A DNA stretch of 64,000 nucleotides from assembly GCA_947044365.1 (NCBI GenBank), contig OX345636.1, forward strand, positions 60,577,537 to 60,641,536, read 5' to 3'. A program made the position numbers and the translations under genes. This document shows positions 1 through 10,703 of this stretch, piece after piece. The notes beneath the pieces were generated by a model. The model did no database searches. It was not told where the DNA came from and saw nothing but the letters and a program-made list of their open reading frames with translations. Every line of letters starts with the position of its first letter. The first letter of the stretch is position 1. This DNA is from Petrosia ficiformis (taxonomy: Eukaryota; Porifera; Demospongiae; Haplosclerida; Petrosiidae).

Positions 1-819
1 ATTCCATATTTACTTGGGTTAGATAAAGTACTGACTGCTATTCATCCACACATCCAATCACTCGTATATCATTCCATTCAAGTTTCCATCATCTTCCATC
101 TACATGTGTATTTAAATACATTTCTAGATGTACATTGCACATAAGAATGTATAATGAAATTGAAAAGCAATTAAAGTTAATACAATCTACTTTACATTTG
201 TTATATATAGGCAAAGTAATACACACACCATAAAACTATTGACAAGACAATGTGATAAACTATACAGCTTAGAACTAACTTAGAACTGAATAAAATCATG
301 AATATGATACATTTTATAGGTAATCATTATTAGGACATCATAGTTGATAACAGTACGTAATACCACAATTACACTGTAGAAATCATATTTCATGAGAGGA
401 TGAATGTTTGAATAGCCAGATGGGATGATTTGGTGGATTAATAAGTTAATGAATGCAATCATGATCATCACAAATGGTGATTGAAAAAGAAGAATTATTA
501 AAAATATATACTCGTGATGATTATAATTATAGTATAGTATAAAAAGAGTACTTAGAGGATATTTGTCACTTTTTTCATTTGATATGTTGAGCTAAAAATT
601 GACCTTCATGGTAGAATGCTTAGAGTTAGTGCTCAATGTTGCAGCAGCCACTACCTCAAATAATTCATTACTTTATTGAGCAAGAAACTTTAATGAGGTA
701 TCATTCTTTGAGCATGATATAACCATGACTATATCTATATTTATATATAATATCATAAAACAACACCACACTCTGACTCATGTTGTGTAATATACGTATA
801 AGACATGGGTTGGGGGTGA
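1..819. other. AT-rich intergenic sequence, no gene seen
   Basis: No reading frame with protein-like composition and no paired splice sites were seen. The sequence is AT-rich and mostly unique within the window. Near 690-720 a fragment containing TTCTTTGAGCATGAT recurs at about 4,873, so the outer edge of the neighbouring fold-back repeat may begin here. Confidence 0.5.
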
Positions 820-1975
820 TGTAGTATGAATATTAATGAAGTGCTATTGTTTCAGCATGATCCTTTTTCGAAAGGGATGTAGTTATGGCACTTGTCTATT
901 CCTGATGAGCTGATCCATCACTGAAACGAATGTAGTAAGGATAGCCCTTATTAGTCTAGTTTAAGGTTCAAGGGCTGTTTGTTATCATTAACCTGTATGT
1001 GGTTTTCCTAGTAATTTTTAACTTTGAGAATAATTGCTTTCAGAATATGAGTATATACACTGAAACATTGTAATTATTAACAACATTTTGCTAATTTCTT
1101 TTTTCTTGTGTTAGATATTCAGAACTAAAAGTATACTTCTGTCAAGAACCATTTTCAAGGGTAGCTTAATTAATAAGACTTGAAGACATTACATTACTAC
1201 TTGTGCGATGTCATTTCCAGGACGGAGGAATTAGATAAACTATATTATTCTATTTATCAGAATGTAGTGAAAACTAGAACCCAAGTACTTTATTGAGTGT
1301 TTATATGATGTGGTGAGGATAAACAAAGACTCAATAGAGTCCATCCTTGGCATGTTGTATATACTTACTCAACACCTCATAAACGTATATATTAATAATA
1401 TATTATGTTAATAATATAAATGGATGAAACTGCCTTGTGTATTCAATAGCTACACTGATCTTGAAAACCACAAACACTATGAATGTGTTAGTTGGTGTAT
1501 TTGTGTAATTTCAGGTGCTGAGTTCAAACCTTTCAGAATTTTTTCAATTACAAGCAGCCATTTTGTAGTTAGAATCAATTCTCTTCGTTTTGATCCAATT
1601 GACCTTTAGGGGTGAATCATGTTTCCAATACAGTGGAATTTAATTACACAACACTTTTAACATGTCCTCACACATTCAATATGTATATACATGACAGAAT
1701 TAGCTTTATATTACATCATACAAGAAAGTGTAATGAATGTAAAAATCGTATAATTATTACAGACAGGTTAATTATATTCAGAAGTCAATCTGTGCATTTT
1801 GATGGGAATTGATACACAAACAACTTGAGAGAATGTAGCAAACTTCAATTCAGTTTCTAAAGAAATTGCAGCCTTACATAAAATATGGTTTATCGGTAAG
1901 AAGCAACAATCCTTAACATGAAAACCATAAACTACTATATGTTTAGTTTTATATCTATTTCATCTTATAGTTGAT

Positions 1976-3500
1976 TCACCATTGTGAAATGGGAATGTAG
2001 TGATACACTAAACTTCTATGTAGACATGTTTATTGAGTGTATGTGTGCATATTGTGACCATTTTTAAGTTATCATATCAATCAAATAACCATTACACCCC
2101 TAAAGGTCAATTGGATCAAAACAAAGATAAATGACTGTAACTAGAAAACGGCTACTCGTAATTGAAAATATGATCTCACCACCTAAAAGTACACAAATTA
2201 CACCAACTAACACATTCATAGGGTTTGGGTTTTTAATTTATTCTTATAAACTCCATTATACACACTGTAATGACAATTGCAGTGTGTATAATGACAATAG
2301 CATTCTACTAAATATTTTATGTAGACATGTTTATTGAGTGTATGTGTACATATTTTGACCATTTTAAATTATCATACATGTATCTATCAAATAACCATTA
2401 GACCTCTAAAGGTCAATTGAAATAAATGACGGCTAGAAAATGGCTACTCGTAACTGAAATATTCCAAAAAATATCCTTAAAGTACACAAACGCACCAACT
2501 AAGACATTCATATGATTTGTGGTTTTCAATTTCATTTTGTTTCAAACAGAAAAAAATCAACTTTCAGAGTGAGTGTTTTCACACATCTCAGTTAATTCAC
2601 CATTGTAAAATGGGAATGTAGCGATACACTAAAATTATTTGTAGACATGTTTATTGAGTGTATGTGTACATATTTTGACCCTTTTTAAGTTATCATATCT
2701 ATCAAATAATCATTAGACCCCTAAAGGTCAAATGATCGACTTCAACTAGAAAACGCTACTTGTAATTGAAACATTCCAAAAGATATGAACTCAGCAACTA
2801 AAAGTACACTAATACAACAACTAACACATTCAGAGGGTTTGTGGTTTTTAATTTATTATGGCCCGTAGGGCCATCCCTATGATTGCTTTCCCACGGGTTC
2901 GATGTATGTTTATATATATATATTCTTGTGTCACTTACGCGAGTATGCGTTGTATACGTAGTTAAGGAAGTTACGTCATTCCCGGGGACTCGGTCAATTA
3001 ATGGCCGTGGCGCGTAATAGAACGCGCGCTCTACAGAGTACAGACAAGAGTAGAAGAAAGAAAGCTGTAGCTCTACTAGCTTATGTAGAAACTGGAACTA
3101 ATAGCTGGCTATTCTTCCTGAAATATATTTCTAAAGTTCTAGAAGGTCTTTAAAAGGTAAGGAGAGTAGATAATCGAAATAATAACTATAGTAGGCTGTT
3201 GTGTTTCAGGCATGATAAAGTTAGCCATGATTACTGAATGCTGGACACCACAAAGCAATCATAGGGATACTTTTTTCTCTATATACACTTGTTCATGTTA
3301 AAGTCATACATACTCCATTATATACATTGTAATGATTAAATGACAATTACAAAATCTGACAACAGTGATCTACCAAATATTCTATGTATAGACATGTTTA
3401 TTGAGTGTATGTATACATATTTTGACTATTATGCCCCTAAAGGTTAATTGGAAGAGAATTAATGCTAACTACAAAATGGCTGCTTGTATTTGAAAAATTC
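1976..3500 (+). repeat. Direct tandem ~305-bp units inside the fold-back repeat
   Basis: Units begin near 2,093, 2,399, 2,716 and 3,425, each with a variant of CCCCTAAAGGTCAATTG, and end with a block containing TAGACATGTTTATTGAGTGT (2,020, 2,322, 2,641, 3,388). The third unit is interrupted by the MITE at 2,859-3,291. Removing that insert gives a unit of about the same length as the others, so amplification came before the insertion. Confidence 0.75.
2859..3291 (+). mobile_element. MITE-like family A, copy 1
   Basis: Begins TGGCCCGTAGGGCCATCCC, which contains a short palindrome. The block CATCCCTATGATTGCTTT near the left end is repeated inverted near the right end (about 3,251-3,269). It interrupts a ~305-bp tandem unit, giving an internal empty-site control. 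Related copies lie at 5,295, 33,993 and 41,471. Two of the four copies are flanked by TTA on both sides, compatible with the 3-bp targets of PIF/Harbinger-type elements. That assignment is tentative. The interior is CpG-richer than its surroundings and no transposase frame is present. Confidence 0.75.
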
Positions 3501-4815
3501 CAAAAGGTTTGAACTCAGAAAAACACTATTACAGTATTTTATTTAAATTTTAACACGCTTTTACTTTCTTTCAAGTTTAAGGGTCATTTTCACGGTAGAG
3601 TCATCGCATTGATTTTATTGGGACGAGCCTGAGCGAGCCCCACACTTATCAGTACAGTCAGCTAGAAAGTTTACACTGTATGTACATGTATAAAAATATT
3701 ATAAATTGCAAATATTATTTTTGTTTGTACAGTACATATTCTGTAAATATCTTAATGTTCAAATTCAAAAATTTCAAATTTAAATTTTCTAAAGCCACAT
3801 GCTTGATAGCTATCAATTGAGGAAAAGAAGAGATAGGGACAGAGCTAAATGAGCTCTAGAGACCAAAGAGGAGAGAGAAACAAGACTGTCTAAAAGAGAA
3901 GAAGCTTCATTTGTCTAAAGTAGATTGAAGTTTCGAGAATAAAGATCATTCTAGCTGAGATCTTTTCCAGCCAATAAAATATTTAACATTGGATTATTCC
4001 TACTTTATTTAACAGGTAATACCTCTAAAACCAACCCATGAACTGTTGCATTTTGCTCTTATTCCATCTCAAACACACTAAATGCTTGCTTTTGCTCTAT
4101 GTCCAAAATTTGGTTATTCTAACCATACCTTCTCAGGCTCACCTCACAATGATTGCATGGATGCAAACATTCTCCAGTATATAACTTAAAGTTTATAATT
4201 TTATGAGGTGTTGAGTAAGTATATACAACATGCCAAGGATGGACTCTATTGAGTCTTTGTTTATCCTCATCACATCATATAAACACTCATCACAAGACAA
4301 TAAAGTACTTGGGTTCTAGTTTTTAACTACATTCTGATAAATAAAATAATATCGCAGAGTGTCCGTCATTAAGATTGCAAGAAGAGATGTCACACAGTAG
4401 TAATGTAATTCATTAGTATACATGCAAATGGCTATTGGCAGGTATGTTCAACTAAAATTGTTTCCTTTCATACCACCCACTCTGTCTTCAAGTCTTATAA
4501 AGCTAACCTTAGAAAATAGTTAGTACACTTCTAGTTCTGAAAATCTAACCTAAAAAAATATAAATATCATTTTTTTTCAGTCTATATTTAATTCAGAACA
4601 GGACATTATGAAACCAATTTGTTGTTTCTGTTCAAACAATTGCTATAGCTACCTGCCAAACTACATACAGCTCAATGATAGCAAACATCCTAAAAGTATA
4701 CTAACAATGGATATTCTACCTACATGACATCACAATTAATGACGAATCAACTGGTCCGGGAGATGTAAAAGGATCATGCTGATAGAACAGCATTTCATTA
4801 ATATTCATACTACAG

Positions 4816-5294
4816 GACACATACAACCTATGTTGTACATGTAACTTATATGAATATTAACAAGGTGCCATTCTTTGAGCATGATCCAATGTAAAAACAA
4901 AATTATTTATAATTATGGCTTGGATGAGGGATTAGTGTGAAAAGGCGTCACCTTATCAAACTAATCACTCATTTATAACAAGTCAGTATAATACATACAT
5001 GAAGTATACATACCTTATAGTAGTAACAACCAAAGAATAAATGTTATATGCATACATGTATATATAAGCCAGATAATGACATGTGCACCACGTTTAATTA
5101 AGGAGAAGCTGGGCACATATATATGTGCATCACGCTCAAAGGGTAATTACCTTAGTTCTACTGTCAGTATAGTACTGTCTCACTACTGCGATGTTGAATT
5201 GACAAGTATACCAATTACTGTCAAAACTACTGTTGAACTATGTAGTGTGGAAATGAAACTACTGAGTAACTACTGTACTGTCTGGTGACTTTTA
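4816..5294. other. Intergenic, no gene seen
   Basis: Contains a small hairpin-like arrangement at about 4,767-4,890, where a GGATCATGCT block and a GAGCATGATCC block face each other across an ACATGT-rich spacer. The 70-codon open frame at 5,076-5,288 has no recognisable features and no splice support. Confidence 0.4.
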
Positions 5295-5678
5295 TGGCCC
5301 GTAGGACCATCCTTATGATTGCTTTCCCAGTCCCCAAATTTATATGTTTGTATCACTTATGCCAGTAAGCATTGTAGACATAGTTAAGGAAGTTACATTG
5401 TTCCAGGGGGCTCGGTCAATTAATGGGCATGGTGAGTAATACCTACAGAGCTTGAGAGCAAAGAAAGCTGCTTGTAGCTTTACTAGTTAATGTAGAAGCT
5501 GGAACCTATTCTACCTGAAATATATTCCTAAAGTTCTACAAGGTCCTTTAAAAGGTAAGGAAAGTAGATAATCAAAATAATAGGCTGTTGTGTTTCAGGC
5601 ATGATAAAGTTAGCCGTGATTACTGAATGCTGGACACAACAAAGCAGTCATAGGGATGCGTTTTCTTTATATATCTTG
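5295..5678 (+). mobile_element. MITE-like family A, copy 2
   Basis: Same family as the element at 2,859: TATGGCCCGTAGG start, inverted block around CCCTATGATTGCTTT at both ends, shared interior (TCGGTCAATTAATGG, GTTGTGTTTCAGGCATGATA). TTA is present directly left (5,292-5,294) and right (5,679-5,681). Confidence 0.75.
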
Positions 5679-6027
5679 TTATTGATATACATGTATACTG
5701 TACATGTACATGTGCATGTGCATAGTATATGTGTATACCAGTGTTCTCCATAGTGGAAAGCCATTGGACTTATTAGACCTATTTTATACTGATCAGAGGT
5801 ACATGTACATGTACATGTATTTTCACACACAAACTGTTAGATGTAATATAAATTATATTGGTGATTTGCCAGCCCTAAGAAGATCGCTGAGTATAGATAT
5901 GCATGTAGGGTTTGTAAGTGGAAATAATTTTAAAGACTGAGACTTAATTGTGTGTTTATGCATGCATGAATGTGCAAGTACATGTATATGCATCACACTG
6001 TACACTACCATACAATGCACATGTACC

Positions 6028-6700
6028 TTCAGTACATGTATAGTGTATACACATCACACTGTGCACTACTATACTTTGTTGATGTACACGTACATACAGT
6101 ATTGTACCTTCAGTACATGTATAGTGTATACACATCACACTGTGCACTACTATACTTTGTTGATGTACACGTACATACAGTATTGTACCTTCAGTACATG
6201 TATAGTGTATACACATCACACTGTGCACTACTATACTTTGTTGATGTACACGTACATACAGTATTGTACCTTCAGTACATGTATAGTGTATACACATCAC
6301 ACTGTGCACTACTATACTTTGTTGATGTACACGTACATACAGTATTGTACCTTCAGTACATGTATAGTGTATACACATCACACTGTGCACTACTATACTT
6401 TGTTGATGTACACGTACATACAGTATTGTACCTTCAGTACATGTATAGTGTATACACATCACACTGTGCACTACTATACTTTGTTGATGTACACGTACAT
6501 ACAGTATTGTACCTTTAGTACATGTATAGTGTATACACATCACACTGTGCACTACTATACTTTGTTGATGTACACGTACATACAGTATTGTACCTTCAGT
6601 ACATGTATAGTGTATACACATCACACTGTGCACTACTATACTTTGTTGATGTACACGTACATACAGTATTGTACCTTCAGTACATGTATATACATGTATG
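6028..6700 (+). repeat. 81-bp satellite, about 8 tandem copies
   Basis: The landmark AGTACATGTATAGTG recurs at 6,031, 6,112, 6,193, 6,274, 6,355, 6,436, 6,517, 6,598 and 6,679 (starting AGTACATGTAT), exactly 81 bp apart. Copies are nearly identical; a C-to-T change (CCTTTAG) marks one unit near 6,514. Degenerate half-units flank the array (5,985-6,027 and 6,700-6,800). Because 81 is a multiple of three and the unit lacks stops in several frames, long open frames run through both strands (5,950-6,816 plus, 5,956-6,633 minus). They encode low-complexity Tyr/Cys/Thr/His repeats and are not supported as genes. Confidence 0.9.
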
Positions 6701-6967
6701 TATGTGTATATGCATCACACTGTACACTACCATACATTGCAGATATACATGATTGTGTACATGTATATACATGTACCTTTAGTAGATGTATATACATGTA
6801 TGAATGTTTTCCGTAGGATATGAATCAAGCAAGTCACAACCACACCCATTAAACACACCTATTAAACACACCTATTTTGTACACCTTAATTATATTAGCT
6901 GCACTATACATCTATACAGAAGTGATGTACAAGCAGATTATCTGAGAACGTTTGTAAGTATAGTAGT

Positions 6968-7200
6968 CGACGGGCAACGCCCACTTTTTGTCTAGTCTGT
7001 ATAACGCCTGAATTTTAAGCAACCGTTACTTTTAACTCACTTAGTTATACAGAAGACTTTCTAAGAAAGCCATTGATACCAAAAACATGCTTCGTTAGCA
7101 GCAGGAAAGCAGCAAGACGAGTGTTTGAAACTGCAGTAGTCAGCGGCGACGTCCATACTTAGCGTCTTTATCAGTTTTGTTTGGCCTGGAATCTGACGTT
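6968..7200 (+). repeat. Diverged copy of a dispersed repeat
   Basis: GGGCAACGCCCACTTTTTG followed by CATGCTTCGTTAGCAGCAGG and GAGTGTTTGAAACTGCAGTAGTCAG matches, with many differences, the modules at 44,530-44,735, 50,320-50,525, 53,390-53,580 and 57,709-57,910. This copy is CpG-richer and more diverged than the others. No coding function is evident. Confidence 0.55.
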
Positions 7201-7451
7201 TTCACTAATTTAAACTAACTAAATGTTTTCTTCGTAGTGTGTGCTTGTTAGCTTCTTCTATATTTAAAGATTTTATCATATATTTGCCTTTTACAATTTA
7301 TGTTGCAAATCTGCAACATTCGTTAATTAATGCATTATTCAAATGTTGCATATTTGCAACATTCGTCGGTAAAGGGTTAAGAGGGTGTGACAACAAATAT
7401 TCCAATATCAGCACAATTATTCATCCCAAATCAAAATACATGTGCTTACCT

Positions 7452-7602
7452 TTATGAAAGTATGATTGCATTCTCCATTACTCCTGCATCAGGCATGATC
7501 TGATTAGCATGCTTGAAATCCTCACCAAGATGTTGAACACTTGATGTTGAACATTGGTAGAAATGAAGCATCACAAGAAATTTCTTACGTACCAACTCTC
7601 TG
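7452..7602 (-). CDS. Possible minus-strand exon, unknown protein
   Basis: Read on the minus strand, a strong pyrimidine tract and acceptor (TCTTCTCCCCTCCTCAG) is followed by an open frame and then by possible donors: GTGAGG inside it, or GTAAGC after a stop. The frame includes LVRKKFLVMLHFYQ and later HANQIMPDAGVMENAIILS, then TAA. This is protein-like and could be a terminal exon. No partner exon was located. The minus gene starting at 9,990 could lie upstream, but no compatible intermediate exon was found. No family is recognised. Confidence 0.3.
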
Positions 7603-8416
7603 AGGAGGGGAGAAGACAAAATGTAATAAAAGATATATACCAGACAGAGCACATGAGGAAAAGTATTTGAGAACTGTTATTAACTACCCAAGAGTAGTGT
7701 TGTGGTTTTGTCTTATGGGGTTTTCCCCATTACTGATGTTTATACAGTACTTCTGCACATATTTATCTGATGTATATAATTATAGTTTTCTAGTTTGTCA
7801 CTTTCCTAAATTTATCCTTAATCTATAATCTTGTTATCTTAAGTGACTTGTTATTTTGTAGAGTGTTATTTCAGTTGCTACCTTATTCTAATAAAAGTAC
7901 TCTTAAATCAACTATCTAACTATATCACTACTGTACCACCATGGCATGATAAACAAGATTAGCACACTAATTGATGCTACTATAGTGGAAAGTGCTGAAA
8001 CATGTGGTTAGTTACTGATTTCATTGCTTGTTCTCACACACACAAATAGTGGCAAATGATGGTTAAGGTCTTACATGTACATGTAGGTTAAGATAATAAT
8101 CATCACAACCTGAACACACACACACATGTACACATTTTAACTCACAAATCATTGATACTATCCTTCACAAAGATGAAATGAAGATTCTAAAGGGATTACA
8201 AATACAGTTATTATAATTCCTATAATTAGTTAGTGGTTGCTGAAACTTTATAGTATTAATTAAATTTCCCCTAAAAGCAATATGCTGTGCTGTGCAGAAC
8301 CCTCACCACCATGATATATTAAGAGTGGTCACACTGTAAAAACCAATGGGTTATTTTAACCCTCATTTGAGTAACAATGTAATTATTTGACAAATGACTG
8401 ATTTCACATCCACAGC

Positions 8417-8468
<52 letters not shown>

Positions 8469-9211
8469 TCATTAAGAAGTATAATGTACTTCAATAAAAC
8501 ACTAGTACTAGGGGTACAGTAAAGTATACATGTACATCAATTGATGAAAATTTCACCTCCATTTTAAAGTTTAAAATTTAATTAGAGCTACAATTAATGA
8601 CAGTGGTATTCTTTGATTTCACCTTGTTTGTTCACATTGATGAGCCCTACGTTACTTTGATTTTTGTAGAAAACTTTGATTTCTATTTTATTGCTACTAC
8701 TCGTAAACACAATTCATCCCATAATTGGTATTGGTATATAATGTGCTGACATGATAAGATTATTCATACACAATATCTCTAGAGAGACTCCAGCAGATTT
8801 TATAATTATATTCATTATTAGATAAACAAGGGTGTGGCAGTAAAGATATTCCAATCAATTTAAATTGACCAACAGTGGGATGAACAAAAACGTAATATTA
8901 ACACAGAACAAGTCACCTGACTAATCATGTGATGCATACTGAGAGTAATTTAATTATGCAGTCAAGGTTAGGGACACACTCAGTACATTCTTTTCCTGTG
9001 CAAATAGGCAGTGCCATTGTGCATATTCAATACCTTTAATCTTTATTGGTCCCATTCTTGTACTATATGCACATATCTAATATTATTTACCTAACCAGTG
9101 TCTACATGTTATTAATTGTACATTAAGTATTATTGTTTATAATATAAAATTGCTCATGATTTGTTCCTCTAATTACATGTCAAAACTAAGTACATGTAGA
9201 TTGGAATAAAG
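7603..9211. other. Intergenic, no gene seen
   Basis: AT-rich sequence with scattered ACATGT motifs and a dinucleotide tract at 8,408-8,462. I found no exon with both splice signals and protein-like composition. Missing exons of a minus-strand gene could be hidden here. Confidence 0.4.
8408..8462. repeat. (CA)n(TA)n microsatellite
   Basis: An ACACAC run passes directly into a TATATA run of about 30 bp. Confidence 0.95.
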
Positions 9212-9792
9212 ATGTCTAATATGAGGTGAGTGGAGATAAGGAGAACTGAATATCATTTATAGTATTGCCCGAACTTAACACAGATAAAGTCATTTTACAA
9301 TAAAATTCATCAACTATATCTGTATAGGATCACATTACAATAGATGGGATAACTAGGAACGGTCATTGACAAAAGAAAAAAACACAGGCCTTTTAATTGT
9401 CAACACTATCAAAATATTAGGGTCTATAGGCCATGGGTTACATCCTCATATACCTCTGAATGCCAGCAGGTTGGTATATCTGGCATATATACCACCAACT
9501 AGCCATACGATACTTACATGTAGTTACTATGATTTAAAATTTGAATATTTGATGTGTGTATGCAAAATATATACCTAACCACATCAAACAGTTGCCATGG
9601 GAGTATAGTATGATTGAGGAAGTTGAACGTAGGATGAATGGTAAACAAGACACAAGTGTCACAGTAGAAAGTTGGAACAAAAGAATACCAGCCATGTCTA
9701 TGTACGAGAAGAAAATATCACGCAAAAAGTTACTTTTTGAAAACATCAGGCCTGATATTGCACAAGACATGACTTCAAAATCATGTTTATAG
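9212..9792 (+). CDS. Small three-exon gene, 87-residue protein of unknown function
   Basis: Predicted join: 9,212-9,225, 9,421-9,469 and 9,592-9,792 (TAG). Exon 1 encodes MSNM plus two bases and ends at a GTGAGT donor. Exon 2 starts after AAATATTAG with the single base needed to complete the codon, and encodes VYRPWVTSSYTSECQQ. Exon 3 follows ACATCAAACAG and encodes LPWEYSMIEEVERRMNGKQ, then a Lys/Arg-rich stretch (YEKKISRKKLLFENIRPDI) and a stop. The phase fit (2 then 0), short introns (195 and 122 bp) and charged, Trp-containing protein support a real gene. The second donor (GTTGGT) is weak. There is no signal peptide or membrane segment. I do not recognise the family. The antisense frame across exon 3 is hydrophobic, as expected for a shadow. 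The stop lies 66 bp from the stop of a converging minus-strand gene. Confidence 0.6.
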
Positions 9793-9858
9793 GGAAACAA
9801 ACCACAAAGTACACATATCACATTTATACACTGTTGGAAGCTTTTAACAGTTAACATA

Positions 9859-9990
9859 TTATATATACAATACACTAGACGAACCAGCTTGCTCAACAGG
9901 ATGTTTACTGCTAGCTGTTTGAAGCTGTAGTTGATAGCCATCATAGCCTAGAGTCGTGACATCTATCCTCGCTTTCTTTTTAAGAGGCAT
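9859..9990 (-). CDS. Short minus-strand coding exon (43 codons), unknown protein
   Basis: On the minus strand, after an acceptor (TTTCATTTACAG at 10,000-10,011), the exon reads CGTGTCAAG then ATG at 9,990. It encodes MPLKKKARIDVTTLGYDGYQ, then a Gln/Ser-rich tail with a stop at 9,859-9,861. Upstream lies a 91-bp intron (10,000-10,090) with a good GTAAGC donor following a CpG-richer non-coding leader, so the ATG is the first in the message. The basic start followed by a mixed-charge stretch is protein-like. The frame could stop here, giving a 43-residue protein, or splice onward from a weak donor (GTAAAC near 9,912) to unseen exons. No family is recognised. Confidence 0.4.
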   Translation of the reverse strand: MPLKKKARIDVTTLGYDGYQLQLQTASSKHPVEQAGSSSVLYI

Positions 9991-10090
9991 CTTGACACGC
10001 TGTAAATGAAACTCACGTGGTCAAACTTAGTGGGCGTGTTCATGAATGATTAATAAGCTAAAACAATTTCCGCGCGCTTCGCGCGCTTAC

Positions 10091-10150
10091 CCTTCTTACA
10101 TAAATTTCTGGCGAGAACCCTGCCGGTGATTGCGATTGTGAATGACCTTT
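10091..10150 (-). other. Probable 5' UTR exon of the minus-strand gene
   Basis: Minus-strand sequence containing CACCGGCAGGGTTCTCGCC ends at AAGG before GTAAGCGCGCG. It has no useful ATG (its only ATG is followed at once by TAA). The right boundary (transcription start) is a guess. The intron that follows contains a perfect GCGCGC/GCGCGC hairpin near 10,071-10,086. Confidence 0.35.
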
Positions 10151-10676
10151 GGTACAAGTACCTACAGTAACATTCCAACAGTTTGAATAAAACTGCTTAA
10201 GCAGGAGGATGATCATAATACTGCTCTCTCATTCTATATTAATTTAATTAACTAATCTCAAATATTCAAATACTATCATGTGAATTCCGTCCTTATGTTC
10301 AACATTATGGTTCAATGCTAGATGGACTACTGCTCAATTGGAAGTAAATTTGTGAGCTTGTCCTTGGGATTACTAGTTCAGAAAACTGTTTGTCATTTAC
10401 AAAACACTTGATCAAACTGTTGATCAGTTCTGATCTAAAAAAAAACCATACTACAATTCCCCAGGTTAGTGAAACTATGGAACTACGTATGCTGTTGCTA
10501 TGTGCAAACACTTGCTTGGATATTACTGTATCTTGCATTTGTCTAAGAATGTAATATTAATTAAATTTGGCGCGTATCAATTATTTATTCGCGTTTTAGC
10601 GTGGGCGTCTGGAACCGAGACTAGGTATCTATCTGCAGACTGCAGAGCGAGTGGTATAGAAACAATCAAGACGAGA
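10151..10676. promoter_or_regulatory. Candidate bidirectional promoter region
   Basis: This ~0.5-kb interval lies between the inferred leader of the minus-strand gene and the first coding exon of the plus-strand ankyrin gene. Its right part (10,568-10,680) has several CpGs (GGCGCGTATC, TTCGCGTTTTAGCGTGGGCG) in an otherwise CpG-poor, AT-rich region. No clear TATA box was singled out, and no start site can be shown from sequence alone. Confidence 0.35.
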
Positions 10677-10703
10677 ATGGACAGAGGGAAGAAGGTGGAA
10701 CTG
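10677..10703 (+). CDS. Ankyrin gene exon 1 (start)
   Basis: Encodes MDRGKKVEL and ends exactly at a GTGAGTG donor. The phase (0) matches the next exon. The region upstream is open in frame for about 60 codons but has no strong context. The real transcription start is unknown. Confidence 0.6.

Larger units (their letters stand above)
820..4815. repeat. Long inverted (fold-back) repeat with complex interior
   Basis: The left arm, about 820-1,612, is repeated in reverse complement at about 3,425-4,815. The best stretch pairs 1,260-1,392 with 4,200-4,340 almost base for base; for example AGACTCAATAGAGTCCATCC on the left is read backwards on the right. Weaker pairing continues outward (TATGAATATTAATGAAGTGC at 827 against its complement near 4,790) and inward (the element around CAATTGACCTTTAGG at 1,598 against 3,427). 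The right arm carries a ~60-bp insertion near 4,411-4,480. The interior holds direct ~305-bp tandem units and a nested MITE. It looks like a fold-back transposon or an inverted duplication; no transposase was seen. Confidence 0.7.

Noticed and set aside
6028..6700. Possible CRISPR-like array
   Set aside because: Units are contiguous tandem copies without unique spacers, in a eukaryotic context. The same applies to 55,411-56,219.
5950..6816. Long open frame of 288 codons with 27-residue repeats, and its antisense partner
   Set aside because: It is the 81-bp satellite read in frame. Several frames on both strands are equally open, and the composition follows the DNA repeat.
6904..6952. Short candidate exon (SDVQADYLRTF) before GTAAGT
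   Set aside because: Only about 11 codons, no partner exon, and next to a dispersed repeat. Too weak to annotate.
9534..9944. 136-codon minus-strand open frame
   Set aside because: It is antisense to exon 3 of the small plus-strand gene. Its hydrophobic composition is typical of a shadow frame, and it overlaps the other minus-strand exon in a different frame.
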